Below, in pieces: positions 11,885 through 19,861 of a DNA stretch of 34,838 bases (position 1 is its first letter; each line of letters begins with the position of its first letter). The stretch lies in NCBI GenBank assembly GCA_937974295.1, contig CALBWN010000055.1:1-34838 (forward strand). The letters run 5' to 3'. Both the position numbers and the translations under genes were made by a program. A model generated the notes under the pieces. That model saw nothing but the letters and a program-made list of their open reading frames with translations, did not search any database and was not told where the DNA came from. The DNA is from an uncultured Candidatus Saccharibacteria bacterium (lineage in GTDB: Bacteria; Patescibacteriota; Saccharimonadia; Saccharimonadales; Saccharimonadaceae).

Positions 11885-14426
11885 TCACCTGCAATTCCTT
11901 CACTAGCCGCTCGATCAACGCCTGCTTGCTCGCCAGCTGCTGGCGCGATTCCTCCACTAGATGGGCAGGAGCTTGGCTGGTGTAGCGCTCGTTTGCCAGG
12001 CGGCTCTCTAGCTTAGCGGCGTCATTGCGTGCTGCGACCAAGCGCTTCTCGAGGTTCGTTTGGTGCTCATAGAGCGTCTCATCACTCACATCAAGCCAAG
12101 CATCCCGGCCACTGGCAGCCAGGCGCAGCCCCCGCGCTACGTCGGCATGCTCCACTGCCGCCAAGCCAGCCAAGCGCCGCACCAGCTCAGCATTATCCGC
12201 TACGAGCGCGTCATCCATATAGAGCAGTGTGTAGCGTTCATTGCCCGGCAGCTCACTCGTTACATAGCGCGCTTCAGTCACGAGCCGCTTGAGCCGGCCA
12301 AATTCAGCCGCCTGCAACTCGTTATATTCCTCAGTCTGCGGGTATCGTGCCGCCGCCAGGAGGTCATTGTGCCAGCTCAGGCTTTGCCAAATCGTCTCCG
12401 TCACAAATGGTGCAAATGGGTGAGCCAAGCGCAAACACGTATCCAGCACCCACACCAGCATATCAGCGTGCTGCTCCACCTTGGCTGCCTCGATATACCA
12501 ATCGGCCACATCATCCCACACCGTGTGGTACAGCGTCTCTGCCGCCTCGGCAAAGCGATACTGCGCTAGCTGCTGCTCCATCGTCTCCCCTGCCCGGCTC
12601 AGCTGGCGAATGATCCAATGATCAGCCATCGATTGCGGTGTCGGTACATGCACTGGCTGTGTATCCCCCACCTGCGCCTCAATGAAGCGAGCGATGTTCC
12701 ACAATTTATTACAAAAGTTGCGCGCTGCCACCACCTTGCCGGTGTTAAAGGCCTGCGGCTGAGCGGCTGAGCGGCTAGCGATAATCCCCATGCGCAGTGC
12801 GTCTGAGCCATACTGGCTGATCGCCTCCATTGGGTTGATCACATTGCCCTTACTCTTACTCATCTTCTGCCCGTGCTCATCCAGCACCAGCCCATGCAGG
12901 TACACATGACGGAACGGCACCTGCCCCGTGCAATACAGGCCAAGCATCATCATCCGCGCCACCCAGAAGAAGAGGATATCCCCCGCCGTCTCCATCACCG
13001 CGTTGGGATAGAATTTCGCCAGCGGCCCATCCTGCAAATAGTCGGTGGTGATGAATGGCCACTGCCCACTGCTAAACCACGTATCAAGCGTATCTTCTTC
13101 CCGGCGGTATGTTGTGCCATTTACAACTATTTCTTTTTCGTTGACATTTGTGTTGAAGATCCAGTCGCTTGGATTAGTCGTGCTCTGGAAGGCTGGGATG
13201 GGTATACCCCACGGGATCTGCCGGCTGACGTTCCAGTCTTTGATCTCGCGCAGGTATTTAATGACCACCTCGCCTTTGTTGGCGGGGGTGAAGGTCACAT
13301 CGCCGCGCTCGATGGCAGCAATCGCTGCATCCGCTAAGGGCCGCATCGAGATAAACCATTGCTCCTTGACCATCGGCTCAATGACGGTGTCGCACTTATA
13401 GCAATGCCCCACCGAGTGCTCCAGCTCCTCCTCGCCACGGCGCAGCTCTTCGCGCTCCAGCGCCTCCAGCACTCGCTGGCGTGCCTCCGCTGTGGTGAGG
13501 CCGTCAAATGGTGCGGGTACATTAGTCATTCGCCCATCAAAGCCAATTACCTGCTCCACTGGCAGCCCATACCGCTGCCCCATCTCAAAGTCATTTGGGT
13601 CATGAGCCGGCGTGATCTTCACCGCACCAGTGCCATACGACGCATCAACATATTCATCAGCAATAATCGGTATCTCGCGCCCCACCAGCGGCAGCAGCGC
13701 CTTGGTACCAATTAGCTTCTTGTAGCGCTCATCCGCTGGATTCACGGCAATGGCGGTATCGCCCAGCAACGTCTCGGGCCGGGTGGTAGCGACGATAATT
13801 TCGCCAATATGGTCGAGCAGCGGGTACGCAATGCGCCACAGCTTAGACTTCTCCGTCTTATGCACCACCTCAATGTCAGCAAAGCTGGTCTGGTGCTTAG
13901 TACAGTAGTTGACGATCCGCTCACCGCGGTAGATCAGCCCATCCTGCCACAGCTTATTGAAGGTACCATAAACCGTTTCCACCACCTTGGGGTCAAGCGT
14001 AAAGACCATATCTTCCCAGTCGGCCCCAACACCAAGAGCGCGCAGCTGAAGCTCCATATCGCCCCGCTTTTTATCGACAAAGTCCCACACCTGCGCATAC
14101 AGCTCATCGCGCGAGTAGTCGAAGCGTGTCTTGCCCTGCTTCTCGAGCTCGCGCTCATACACCACCCACGTCTCAAAGCCAGCATGGTCTGCCCCCGGGA
14201 TAAACACCGCATCGTCGCCCTTCATCCGGTGGTAGCGCACCAAGATATCTTGCAAGGCCGAGCCCAGCGCATGCCCAACGTGCAGGTTGCCATTGGCATT
14301 GGGCGGCGGCATCACAATGCTATAGGGTGTGCCCTCCCCTTTTGGCCGAAACACACCAGCACTCTCCCACATAGCGTAGATATTTGGCTCGTATTCGTTA
14401 GGGTTGTAGGTCTTGGCAAGTTTCAT
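11877..14426 (-). CDS. valS: Valine--tRNA ligase
   Basis: This 849-residue class I aminoacyl-tRNA synthetase charges tRNA-Val in the cytoplasm. The HIGH motif is HVGH at residues 49-52 after PPPNANGNL; KMSKS is at 521-525. The editing (CP1) domain includes ATTRPETLLGDTAIAVNP and GTGAVKITPAHDPNDFEMGQ. The anticodon-binding domain follows, and the C-terminus is the usual ValRS coiled coil (NLEKRLVAARNDAAKLESRL to the end). It is somewhat short compared with common 870-950-residue forms. The start at 14426 has AAGGAAG 9 nt upstream. A long leader of about 115 nt contains alternative hairpins. The end of the reading frame lies in the tandem repeat. Confidence 0.97.
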   Translation of the reverse strand: MKLAKTYNPNEYEPNIYAMWESAGVFRPKGEGTPYSIVMPPPNANGNLHVGHALGSALQDILVRYHRMKGDDAVFIPGADHAGFETWVVYERELEKQGKTRFDYSRDELYAQVWDFVDKKRGDMELQLRALGVGADWEDMVFTLDPKVVETVYGTFNKLWQDGLIYRGERIVNYCTKHQTSFADIEVVHKTEKSKLWRIAYPLLDHIGEIIVATTRPETLLGDTAIAVNPADERYKKLIGTKALLPLVGREIPIIADEYVDASYGTGAVKITPAHDPNDFEMGQRYGLPVEQVIGFDGRMTNVPAPFDGLTTAEARQRVLEALEREELRRGEEELEHSVGHCYKCDTVIEPMVKEQWFISMRPLADAAIAAIERGDVTFTPANKGEVVIKYLREIKDWNVSRQIPWGIPIPAFQSTTNPSDWIFNTNVNEKEIVVNGTTYRREEDTLDTWFSSGQWPFITTDYLQDGPLAKFYPNAVMETAGDILFFWVARMMMLGLYCTGQVPFRHVYLHGLVLDEHGQKMSKSKGNVINPMEAISQYGSDALRMGIIASRSAAQPQAFNTGKVVAARNFCNKLWNIARFIEAQVGDTQPVHVPTPQSMADHWIIRQLSRAGETMEQQLAQYRFAEAAETLYHTVWDDVADWYIEAAKVEQHADMLVWVLDTCLRLAHPFAPFVTETIWQSLSWHNDLLAAARYPQTEEYNELQAAEFGRLKRLVTEARYVTSELPGNERYTLLYMDDALVADNAELVRRLAGLAAVEHADVARGLRLAASGRDAWLDVSDETLYEHQTNLEKRLVAARNDAAKLESRLANERYTSQAPAHLVEESRQQLASKQALIERLVKELQVIV

Positions 14427-14554
14427 GGCGGTGACTTCCTTACAGATTATTGATACTTTTCACACGAAAACGACGCGTGTGATGCTTCACGTGAAAATGT
14501 GTGCAGAGCATCTGCCTGGTCGATTTTTTGGTGCAGCTTCAGCTACTTAGTATA
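14427..14554 (-). promoter_or_regulatory. valS promoter and structured leader
   Basis: TGCTATACT (minus; -10 at 14554-14549) would start a leader of about 115 nt. Within it, read 5' to 3', are GCAGA-TGC-TCTGC, a TTCACGTGAA palindrome, and CACACG repeats that can pair with CGTGTGAAAA in more than one way. A T-box core (AGGGTGG) is absent. Confidence 0.4.
14486..14495. repeat. TTCACGTGAA palindrome, copy 1
   Basis: This is a 10-bp perfect palindrome. Identical copy 3 is at 14996-15005, and a one-mismatch copy 2 is at 14703-14712. All three lie in the valS-FemAB gap. Confidence 0.8.
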
Positions 14555-15106
14555 GCACGTTTGGCGAGTCAATGGCAGGGGTGACAGTGGTTGGTGATAA
14601 GGCTAAGACGCGACTGATTGCGACGATATGATAAGTGTCTCGCTTTGCAGATTAGTCACTATCGAGTAGTCATTTGTTCTGATAGTTTCCCACTGTGTAG
14701 TTTTCACGTGGAAGGTGTGATGTGTGACGGCCTGTGACTAAAGCAATTACGATTTTACTATCTCACCCAGTAGAGCATGGGGAATGGGCAGACTTACCAG
14801 AAAAACAGCAGAAGTCTTTGCACTGCAAATGTCTGCCCACACACCATCATGCTACATTAATCAACGCTCTTCATCCAATGCTAAAGGGAAATATGAATAG
14901 CAAATCAAAGATAAATTGTGTTTATCATAGTGACAACCAAAATTAAATTGCAACAGGGGAGTGATAGCCCGATTCTCACCTATACATATCTCTATTTCAC
15001 GTGAATAATGCGTGCAACTTTATCAAGCTCTACAGTCCCACATCAGCATATGAATCTCATATCTCATCCGTCTGAAGTCACGTCAGTAGAGTAGGGGAGA
15101 GGTAAT
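14555..15106. other. Non-coding gap with palindromes and nested inverted repeats
   Basis: The gap holds copies 2 (14703-14712, TTCACGTGGA) and 3 (14996-15005) of the TTCACGTGAA palindrome. It also has an 8-bp inverted repeat GGGCAGAC/GTCTGCCC (14786-14793 with 14831-14838) enclosing a TTTG/CAAA hairpin. A 70-codon GTG frame (14734-14946) crosses it without a ribosome binding site and is not called. Confidence 0.5.
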
Positions 15107-15137
15107 ATAAAAAGACGCCCCACTAGAGCGTCTTCTT
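15107..15137 (-). terminator. Terminator of the first FemAB-like gene
   Basis: AAGACGC pairs with GCGTCTT (15112-15118 with 15128-15134). On the minus strand TTTTATATT follows. Confidence 0.8.
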
Positions 15138-15157
15138 CTAAGTGATCTCTCTACCAA

Positions 15158-16111
15158 CTACTTATGCGAGCGGCGATACGATGCTTGGCGCAGACTGCGC
15201 ACATGTTGATACAGCGCTTGGTAGAGGTGATACAGCCGGTAGCGCAGTGGATGGAGCGGCTTCTCCCAGGTGCCGATATAGTCCACCGGCGTACCACCAA
15301 ACGACTTCTTGAAGTGCGTGAAGCCCGCCCAGGGGTGATCCTTTGGTACATCGTCTGGCGCAATACCATAAAAGTCGAAGAATTTGTGCCCGGTATCGTG
15401 GGCATAGAAGAGGGCAGACACCACTAGTGCTGTAGCTGGGCTGAGGTTGCGCTGGGCGGTGTAGGACGCCGCATGGGCATAGGCCATCGTCGTGCCGTCA
15501 CTAAAGAATATCAGGCTAGCAACTGGCTTATCTTCTAGCGTGGCATGCATCAGGCCAGCTGCCTTACGTGGGAAAAGCACTTCTGCCATTTGGCGAAAGT
15601 ACCCATCGCTGTGGGGTTGCATACCAGTGCGCTTAGCAACATCGTGGATCATATCAAGAAAGATCTCGATATCCGCCGGCTCATAACTGGTATGGAAGCG
15701 CACACCTGCCTTCTGGTTTTTGCGCCACGTGTAACGCACTGCTTGCTTGGCATTAGCCAGGATCGCATCGTGATCCATCGTTACATCATTAATAATCGTT
15801 CGATCTGGTTGGAGGCTCTTCGCCTTGCGAAAGCCGAGATTCTGCAGCTGCTCAAGCCGCGTCGTCCGGGGGTCGACCCGCACAAAATCTGCACCATATT
15901 GCCGTCCAGTGGCAATGATATCCTTGAGCGCTGCTTCCTGGGCTGCATCATTATCTGCTTCAGGCCCATAGGGTACATACAACCGATGGTTGAGCCGACC
16001 ATGCTCGATAATGCCATAATACTGCCACCCCTTGTCTGCCCGCCGCACCGTGTGGCGCTGCTGTGCTTGTTGAAAGGCCTCCCATGCCTCAGTCTGTAAA
16101 AAATGTTTCAT
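15158..16111 (-). CDS. FemA/FemX-type peptidoglycan bridge aminoacyltransferase
   Basis: The protein has 317 residues in two GNAT-like lobes. The N-terminus MKHFLQTEAWEAFQ is a typical FemAB opening (compare FLQSxxW). The second lobe has AVRYTWRKNQKAGVRF, PVASLIFFSDGTTMAYAHAA and the signature end FFDFYGI...GFTHFKKSFGG. FemX/MurM-type enzymes transfer an amino acid from an aminoacyl-tRNA to the peptidoglycan precursor. The amino acid cannot be read from sequence. No coiled-coil insertion is present, unlike the next gene. The start at 16111 is set by a TGCTATACT box that leaves exactly 6 nt before ATG; the longer frame would include the promoter. It is divergent from the second FemAB-like gene. 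Confidence 0.88.
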   Translation of the reverse strand: MKHFLQTEAWEAFQQAQQRHTVRRADKGWQYYGIIEHGRLNHRLYVPYGPEADNDAAQEAALKDIIATGRQYGADFVRVDPRTTRLEQLQNLGFRKAKSLQPDRTIINDVTMDHDAILANAKQAVRYTWRKNQKAGVRFHTSYEPADIEIFLDMIHDVAKRTGMQPHSDGYFRQMAEVLFPRKAAGLMHATLEDKPVASLIFFSDGTTMAYAHAASYTAQRNLSPATALVVSALFYAHDTGHKFFDFYGIAPDDVPKDHPWAGFTHFKKSFGGTPVDYIGTWEKPLHPLRYRLYHLYQALYQHVRSLRQASYRRSHK

Positions 16112-16117
16112 AACATT

Positions 16118-16123
16118 AGTATA
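16118..16123 (-). promoter_or_regulatory. Leaderless -10 of the first FemAB-like gene
   Basis: On the minus strand TGC-TATACT is followed by 6 nt (AATGTT) and then ATG. No Shine-Dalgarno is possible if transcription starts at the usual distance. Confidence 0.55.
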
Positions 16124-16303
16124 GCAACTTTGTGGCAGTTTTTCACTGATGATTGTTGCGAAAGTTCCATGCACGCCACGATGAAATAATGAATATTGGT
16201 GCAAAATACTGTCGATTCAGCTCAAGGGTATGCGCGCTGTGAAAAGTCTAAGGCTGATATGTCTCGCAATTGAGCGTCTCTTCCTCTTACCACTCAAAAA
16301 TGC

Positions 16304-16309
16304 TATACT
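16304..16309 (+). promoter_or_regulatory. Extended -10 of the second FemAB-like gene
   Basis: TGC-TATACT is followed by 12 nt and the ATG at 16322. The predicted leader is only 5-6 nt, without a Shine-Dalgarno. Confidence 0.5.
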
Positions 16310-16321
16310 AGCGCTAATATT

Positions 16322-17578
16322 ATGCAGCTCAAGTCCATCGATCCATCCACTCTCGAGCAATTTGCCGCGCAGCACCCGCTAGGGAGCTTCGTTCAGTCGG
16401 CCGCTAATGCCAAGCGGGTAGCACAGCTGGGCTGGCAGCCACATTACCTGGGGCTGTTTGCTGAGGGTGAGCGCTTGGTAGCTACCGCTGTGTTGTACGA
16501 ATGGCGCACCTTGGGCTATAGCGAGTTTGAATGTTTGCAAGGACCGCTGGTGGATTATCACAACCCAGCAGTGCTCAGTACATTCTTGACAGAACTTAAT
16601 AAATATGTCAAAGCACACAAAGGCATTTTACTTCGAATTCAGCCGCCACTCATCCTACGGCAGGGGAGTGACCCCAGTCAGCTTCTCGAAGTAGCAGGCA
16701 CAGCCAAGGCGCTGCAACAACTGAAAAAGGCAGGCTTTCGCGCCATCCCCCCACAGCAGACCGACCGCAACGCGCGCTATGTGCGCTGGTTCTTTACCAA
16801 AGATCTCTCGCCCTATCACGACGATGCAGCACTACTCAAAAGCTTCGATACCAAGACACGCAGCTGCGCCAAGGCAGCCACCAAATATGGTGTGGCGGTA
16901 CGCGAGATTACCGCGGTGGACGACCTCGCGCCATTTGCGAAGTTGCTAATCGATACTGGCACGCGGCGTGGCTTCTCAGGACGCAACGAAGCGTTTTATC
17001 AGCAATTGTTCCGCGCCTTCCATCGCAAGCAGGCGTGGTTCCTCATCGCCGAGCTCGACCTTACTGGCTACCAAGCTCGCCTCAGTGCCCAGCATGATAG
17101 CCTGCAAGCCGAGCGCGATATGCTGGCGACTGAGCCAGACAAGCAAGGGCAGGTGAAGGAGCTCGATAACCAGCTCGCTGCGGTGTCAAAGCGCCTGGCA
17201 GATTATGAAACGCTCCGCCAAGCGGCTAATGGCGATGTATTGCCACTTGCTGCCGCCATCTTCATGCACACGAGTGACAACGAGGTGGTATATTTCCTCA
17301 GCGGGTCGGATGATAAGCACGCCAAGTTCTCTGGCTCATATGCACTGCAATATGCAGCAATGCGCCGTGCCATCAGCCTTGGCGCTCAGCGCTACAACTT
17401 TTACGGCACAAGCGGAAACTTCAATGGCTTCCCCGAGCAAGAGGGGGTGTATCACTTCAAGAAAGGTTTTGGTGGCCAGCTGGAGGAACGCGCTGGTTGC
17501 TATGAATATATTGCTCGGCCGTTCATGCATCAGGTGATTCGCTGTGTGCGTGCGGTGCGAAAAATTGTGGCACGGTAG
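16322..17578 (+). CDS. FemA/FemB-type aminoacyltransferase with coiled-coil arm
   Basis: This 418-residue paralogue belongs to the same family as the gene at 15158, but with the long helical arm of FemA/FemB. Residues about 245-300 (ARLSAQHDSLQAERDMLATE to AAVSKRLADYETLRQAAN) form an antiparallel coiled coil between the halves of the second GNAT-like lobe. The start HPLGSFVQSAANAKRVAQLGW and the end RYNFYGTSGNFNG...GVYHFKKGFGG are family signatures. In FemA/FemB the arm is thought to help with tRNA. Acting one after the other, two such enzymes usually build a multi-residue interpeptide bridge. That role here, and the amino acid used, are inference. Confidence 0.92.
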   Translation: MQLKSIDPSTLEQFAAQHPLGSFVQSAANAKRVAQLGWQPHYLGLFAEGERLVATAVLYEWRTLGYSEFECLQGPLVDYHNPAVLSTFLTELNKYVKAHKGILLRIQPPLILRQGSDPSQLLEVAGTAKALQQLKKAGFRAIPPQQTDRNARYVRWFFTKDLSPYHDDAALLKSFDTKTRSCAKAATKYGVAVREITAVDDLAPFAKLLIDTGTRRGFSGRNEAFYQQLFRAFHRKQAWFLIAELDLTGYQARLSAQHDSLQAERDMLATEPDKQGQVKELDNQLAAVSKRLADYETLRQAANGDVLPLAAAIFMHTSDNEVVYFLSGSDDKHAKFSGSYALQYAAMRRAISLGAQRYNFYGTSGNFNGFPEQEGVYHFKKGFGGQLEERAGCYEYIARPFMHQVIRCVRAVRKIVAR

Positions 17579-17580
17579 AA

Positions 17581-17602
17581 TGTTGCCTTGGCAACAATTT
17601 TC
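17581..17602 (+). terminator. Short terminator after the second FemAB-like gene
   Basis: TGTTGC-CTTG-GCAACA follows the stop by 2 bp and runs into ATTTTC. The stem is perfect but the T-tract is short. Confidence 0.5.
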
Positions 17603-17887
17603 ACGCTCTATGAGGTAAAGATAGTAGGGTCGTTATCGTAGGAAGAATGACCTGCTATTTGCAGATTTCCAGCTTATTCTTTGGGCCTATCAACCTAAAT
17701 TGAACGCCGCACCAGCTCTCGCTGAAAACCCACTACTCAACAAAATATACAGAGACTAGCGACAAAACAGACGGATAAACTCTGTAGTATAAGTCTGACC
17801 GGGATATTTTCGGCGTGGTGGGCTTATGGTGAGGGTGATCTGTAGTTATGTAAGTTTTTGGGTTTTAATGATTCGGATCTATAGTAT
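17603..17887. other. Intergenic stretch
   Basis: No gene or strong structure was found. TGATTCGGATCTATAGT at 17869-17885 recurs with one mismatch at 27482-27498. Confidence 0.4.
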
Positions 17888-17916
17888 TTGATCTTTGCAA
17901 TAGTCCATGATACTAT
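17888..17916 (+). promoter_or_regulatory. Promoter of the deoxyribosyltransferase-like gene
   Basis: TTGATC (17888-17893) and TACTAT (17911-17916) are 17 bp apart. The -10 is 6 nt from the ATG at 17923, the leaderless geometry seen elsewhere here. Confidence 0.45.
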
Positions 17917-17922
17917 TTTGCC

Positions 17923-18414
17923 ATGCGCGTCAAACGCCCAACATCAGCGTTATCTATGCAAGAATTACGACCAGACATCTTCGTTGCAGGCCCTATTTCT
18001 GGTGCAGAAGATTGGCAAAAGCAAGCAGAAAAATTATTAGAAGATATTGAGCAAACAGAAGCATACGACGATGAGCTCATCATCGCCAATCCACGACGTG
18101 CAGAGGGAATTCCACGCGTTGGTGATATTGCGAAGGAGCAGATCACGTGGGAGCACCGAAATTTGCAGCTCGCACGCGTGGTTATGTTTTACTTCGTCAA
18201 GGGGCCGGGCATCATTACACCACTAGAGCTTGGTAAGGAGCTCGGACGCGGCTCACCCATCGTGCTTGGTATTGACAAAAGCTTCGACCGACCATTTGAC
18301 ATCGAAACACAGGCACACCTTGAGCAGCCAGAGCTCCCGATCTATCGCACACTCGACGAAACTGTTGTAGCTGCTGCAGCGCTGGCCAGGCAGATTCGCG
18401 CAAAAGAGAACTAG
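17923..18414 (+). CDS. Nucleoside 2-deoxyribosyltransferase-like protein
   Basis: The protein has 163 residues. DIFVAGPISGAEDWQKQA near the N-terminus is the first strand and loop of the nucleoside 2-deoxyribosyltransferase fold. LIIANPRR follows, then ITWEHRNLQLARVVMFYFVKG and ITPLELGKELG, where the Glu of LELG fits the catalytic Glu of the family. Members exchange or cleave the base of nucleosides, or in related groups act on other N-glycosidic bonds. A role in nucleobase salvage would suit an auxotrophic CPR cell, but the substrate is not known. The stop abuts the convergent tsaD stop at 18415. The first 14 residues precede the fold. Confidence 0.8.
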   Translation: MRVKRPTSALSMQELRPDIFVAGPISGAEDWQKQAEKLLEDIEQTEAYDDELIIANPRRAEGIPRVGDIAKEQITWEHRNLQLARVVMFYFVKGPGIITPLELGKELGRGSPIVLGIDKSFDRPFDIETQAHLEQPELPIYRTLDETVVAAAALARQIRAKEN

Positions 18415-19512
18415 TTATTGATTATCACCCCACACCGCCTCGCGCATCGACAAGCTTGGCTGGACTTCGAGCTGGTATGGGTCGGCTGTGCGGCCAGCTT
18501 GGGCGTAGTAGTAGCCGAGGGTGGCGATCATCACTGCATTGTCTGTGCAAAAGGCCATCGGTGCGTAGCTAATAGAGCAGGGCAGGGCGGTGCGCAGCTG
18601 ACGGCGGAGTTCTTGGTTGGCCGCCACACCGCCAGCAATCACGACGGAGCGTGGCGCATAGTGCTCGTAGGCCAGCACCGTCTTATCCACCAACGTCTCT
18701 ACCGCCACGCGCTGGAAGCTCGCTGCCATATCATGGCGCTGCTGCGGCGTGACAAGCGCTGGGAGCTCGTGCGAAGGAAAAGAGGTATCTTTGCCCACCT
18801 CAGCTTGCATTCGGCGCAGCACGGCCGTCTTGAGGCCCGAGAAGGAGAAATCATACTGGCCCTGCATCCGCGCCTTGGGCAATGTGTAGCGCTGCGGGTC
18901 GCCCTGCATAGCGGCAGTAGCAATAGCCGGGCCACCAGGGTAGGGCAGGCCAATGATTTTCGCTACCTTGTCGAAGGCTTCGCCCACGGCATCATCCTGC
19001 GTCTGGCCAAGTAGTGTATAGTCACCATGCGCCCGAAACAGCACCAACTGGCTATGCCCACCAGAGACGATAAGCGCCAGCATAGGGAAGCTCGGCTGCG
19101 CAGTAGGGAGCGCTAGGGCTGGCTCGGGCTTTGGCCGGCCATCCTCCACCACGAAATTGGCATAGACGTGCGCCTCCACATGATGAATCGCGTAGAGCGG
19201 CTTCTTGTGCACAAGTGCTAGCGTCCGCGCTGCCAGCGTTCCAACCAGCAGCGACCCCACCAGCCCAGGTGCATACGTCACGGCAATGCCATCAATCTCA
19301 TCCCAGCTGCACGCTGCATCGGCCAAGGCGCGGTCGATCACTGGGGTAATCATCTCAATATGGCTCCGCGCCGCTACCTCTGGTACCACGCCGCCATACT
19401 GGGCGTGAATGTCTATCTGCGAGTGCACCACGCTGCTTAGCAAGCGCCGCCCGTCGGCCACCACCGCAGCCGCTGTCTCATCGCAGCTGCTCTCAATCCC
19501 AAGAATCTTCAT
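18415..19512 (-). CDS. tsaD: tRNA N6-threonylcarbamoyladenosine transferase TsaD
   Basis: This 365-residue protein transfers the threonylcarbamoyl group to A37 of ANN-decoding tRNAs, with TsaB and TsaE as partners (not in this window). MKILGIESSCDETAAAVV opens the ASKHA fold. The metal-binding HHVEAH is at residues 110-115 (H111 and H115), and LIVSGGHSQLVLF follows. DAVGEAFDKVAKIIGLPYPGG is the family signature, and the end carries VVIAGGVAANQELR. About 20 extra Pro/Ala-rich residues lie between HVEAH and SGGH, making it longer than the usual 335-345. The start at 19512 is chosen because a TGCTATAAT box ends 6 nt before it. Confidence 0.96.
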   Translation of the reverse strand: MKILGIESSCDETAAAVVADGRRLLSSVVHSQIDIHAQYGGVVPEVAARSHIEMITPVIDRALADAACSWDEIDGIAVTYAPGLVGSLLVGTLAARTLALVHKKPLYAIHHVEAHVYANFVVEDGRPKPEPALALPTAQPSFPMLALIVSGGHSQLVLFRAHGDYTLLGQTQDDAVGEAFDKVAKIIGLPYPGGPAIATAAMQGDPQRYTLPKARMQGQYDFSFSGLKTAVLRRMQAEVGKDTSFPSHELPALVTPQQRHDMAASFQRVAVETLVDKTVLAYEHYAPRSVVIAGGVAANQELRRQLRTALPCSISYAPMAFCTDNAVMIATLGYYYAQAGRTADPYQLEVQPSLSMREAVWGDNQ

Positions 19513-19518
19513 AGGGTT

Positions 19519-19524
19519 ATTATA
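19519..19524 (-). promoter_or_regulatory. Leaderless extended -10 of tsaD
   Basis: On the minus strand TGC-TATAAT is followed by AACCCT and then ATG: exactly 6 nt, no Shine-Dalgarno. Confidence 0.6.
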
Positions 19525-19861
19525 GCAAAGGAGAGTACACAACGCAGAAAACTTACTCCAAAATAACATAACGGTGTAAAAAATACGTATAATCTCACTT
19601 TTGCAGCGTTAGCTCCACCAGTCAATCCCTTCATCCGATGGCGTGTGGGGTCAATCGCAATAATCAATTTTAGCCCTAGCGCACGAGATGAATATTCTAG
19701 AGAGATATTCATCTTTATAATGGTCTGGAAGCCGGTGTATGGGGAAGGTAATGGTGAGAATAAGCGAGTGTTTTACAGCCCTCATCTTAGCATATTTACT
19801 TGCTCAAAAAATCATGCTTCTCATGGTTTTAAATACTACCAAAAGTGGTATAATATGTGCC
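19525..19861. other. tsaD-murE gap with a 27-bp interrupted palindrome
   Basis: GATGAATAT and ATATTCATC (19687-19695 and 19705-19713) are perfect 9-bp inverted repeats with a 9-nt spacer. They lie just before a TATAAT at 19716-19721, where an operator would sit. A second, nearer TATAAT with TG two bases upstream (19849-19854) precedes the chosen murE start by 7 nt. Confidence 0.5.

Noticed and set aside
14427..14554. T-box riboswitch upstream of valS
   Set aside because: The leader has hairpins but no AGGGTGG-type core and no specifier-loop layout; only an undefined structured leader is supported.
14734..14946. 70-codon GTG frame between valS and the FemAB-like gene
   Set aside because: There is no Shine-Dalgarno or -10 at the leaderless distance, and the composition is His/Cys-rich and irregular. 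It also covers a perfect inverted repeat better read as RNA or DNA structure.
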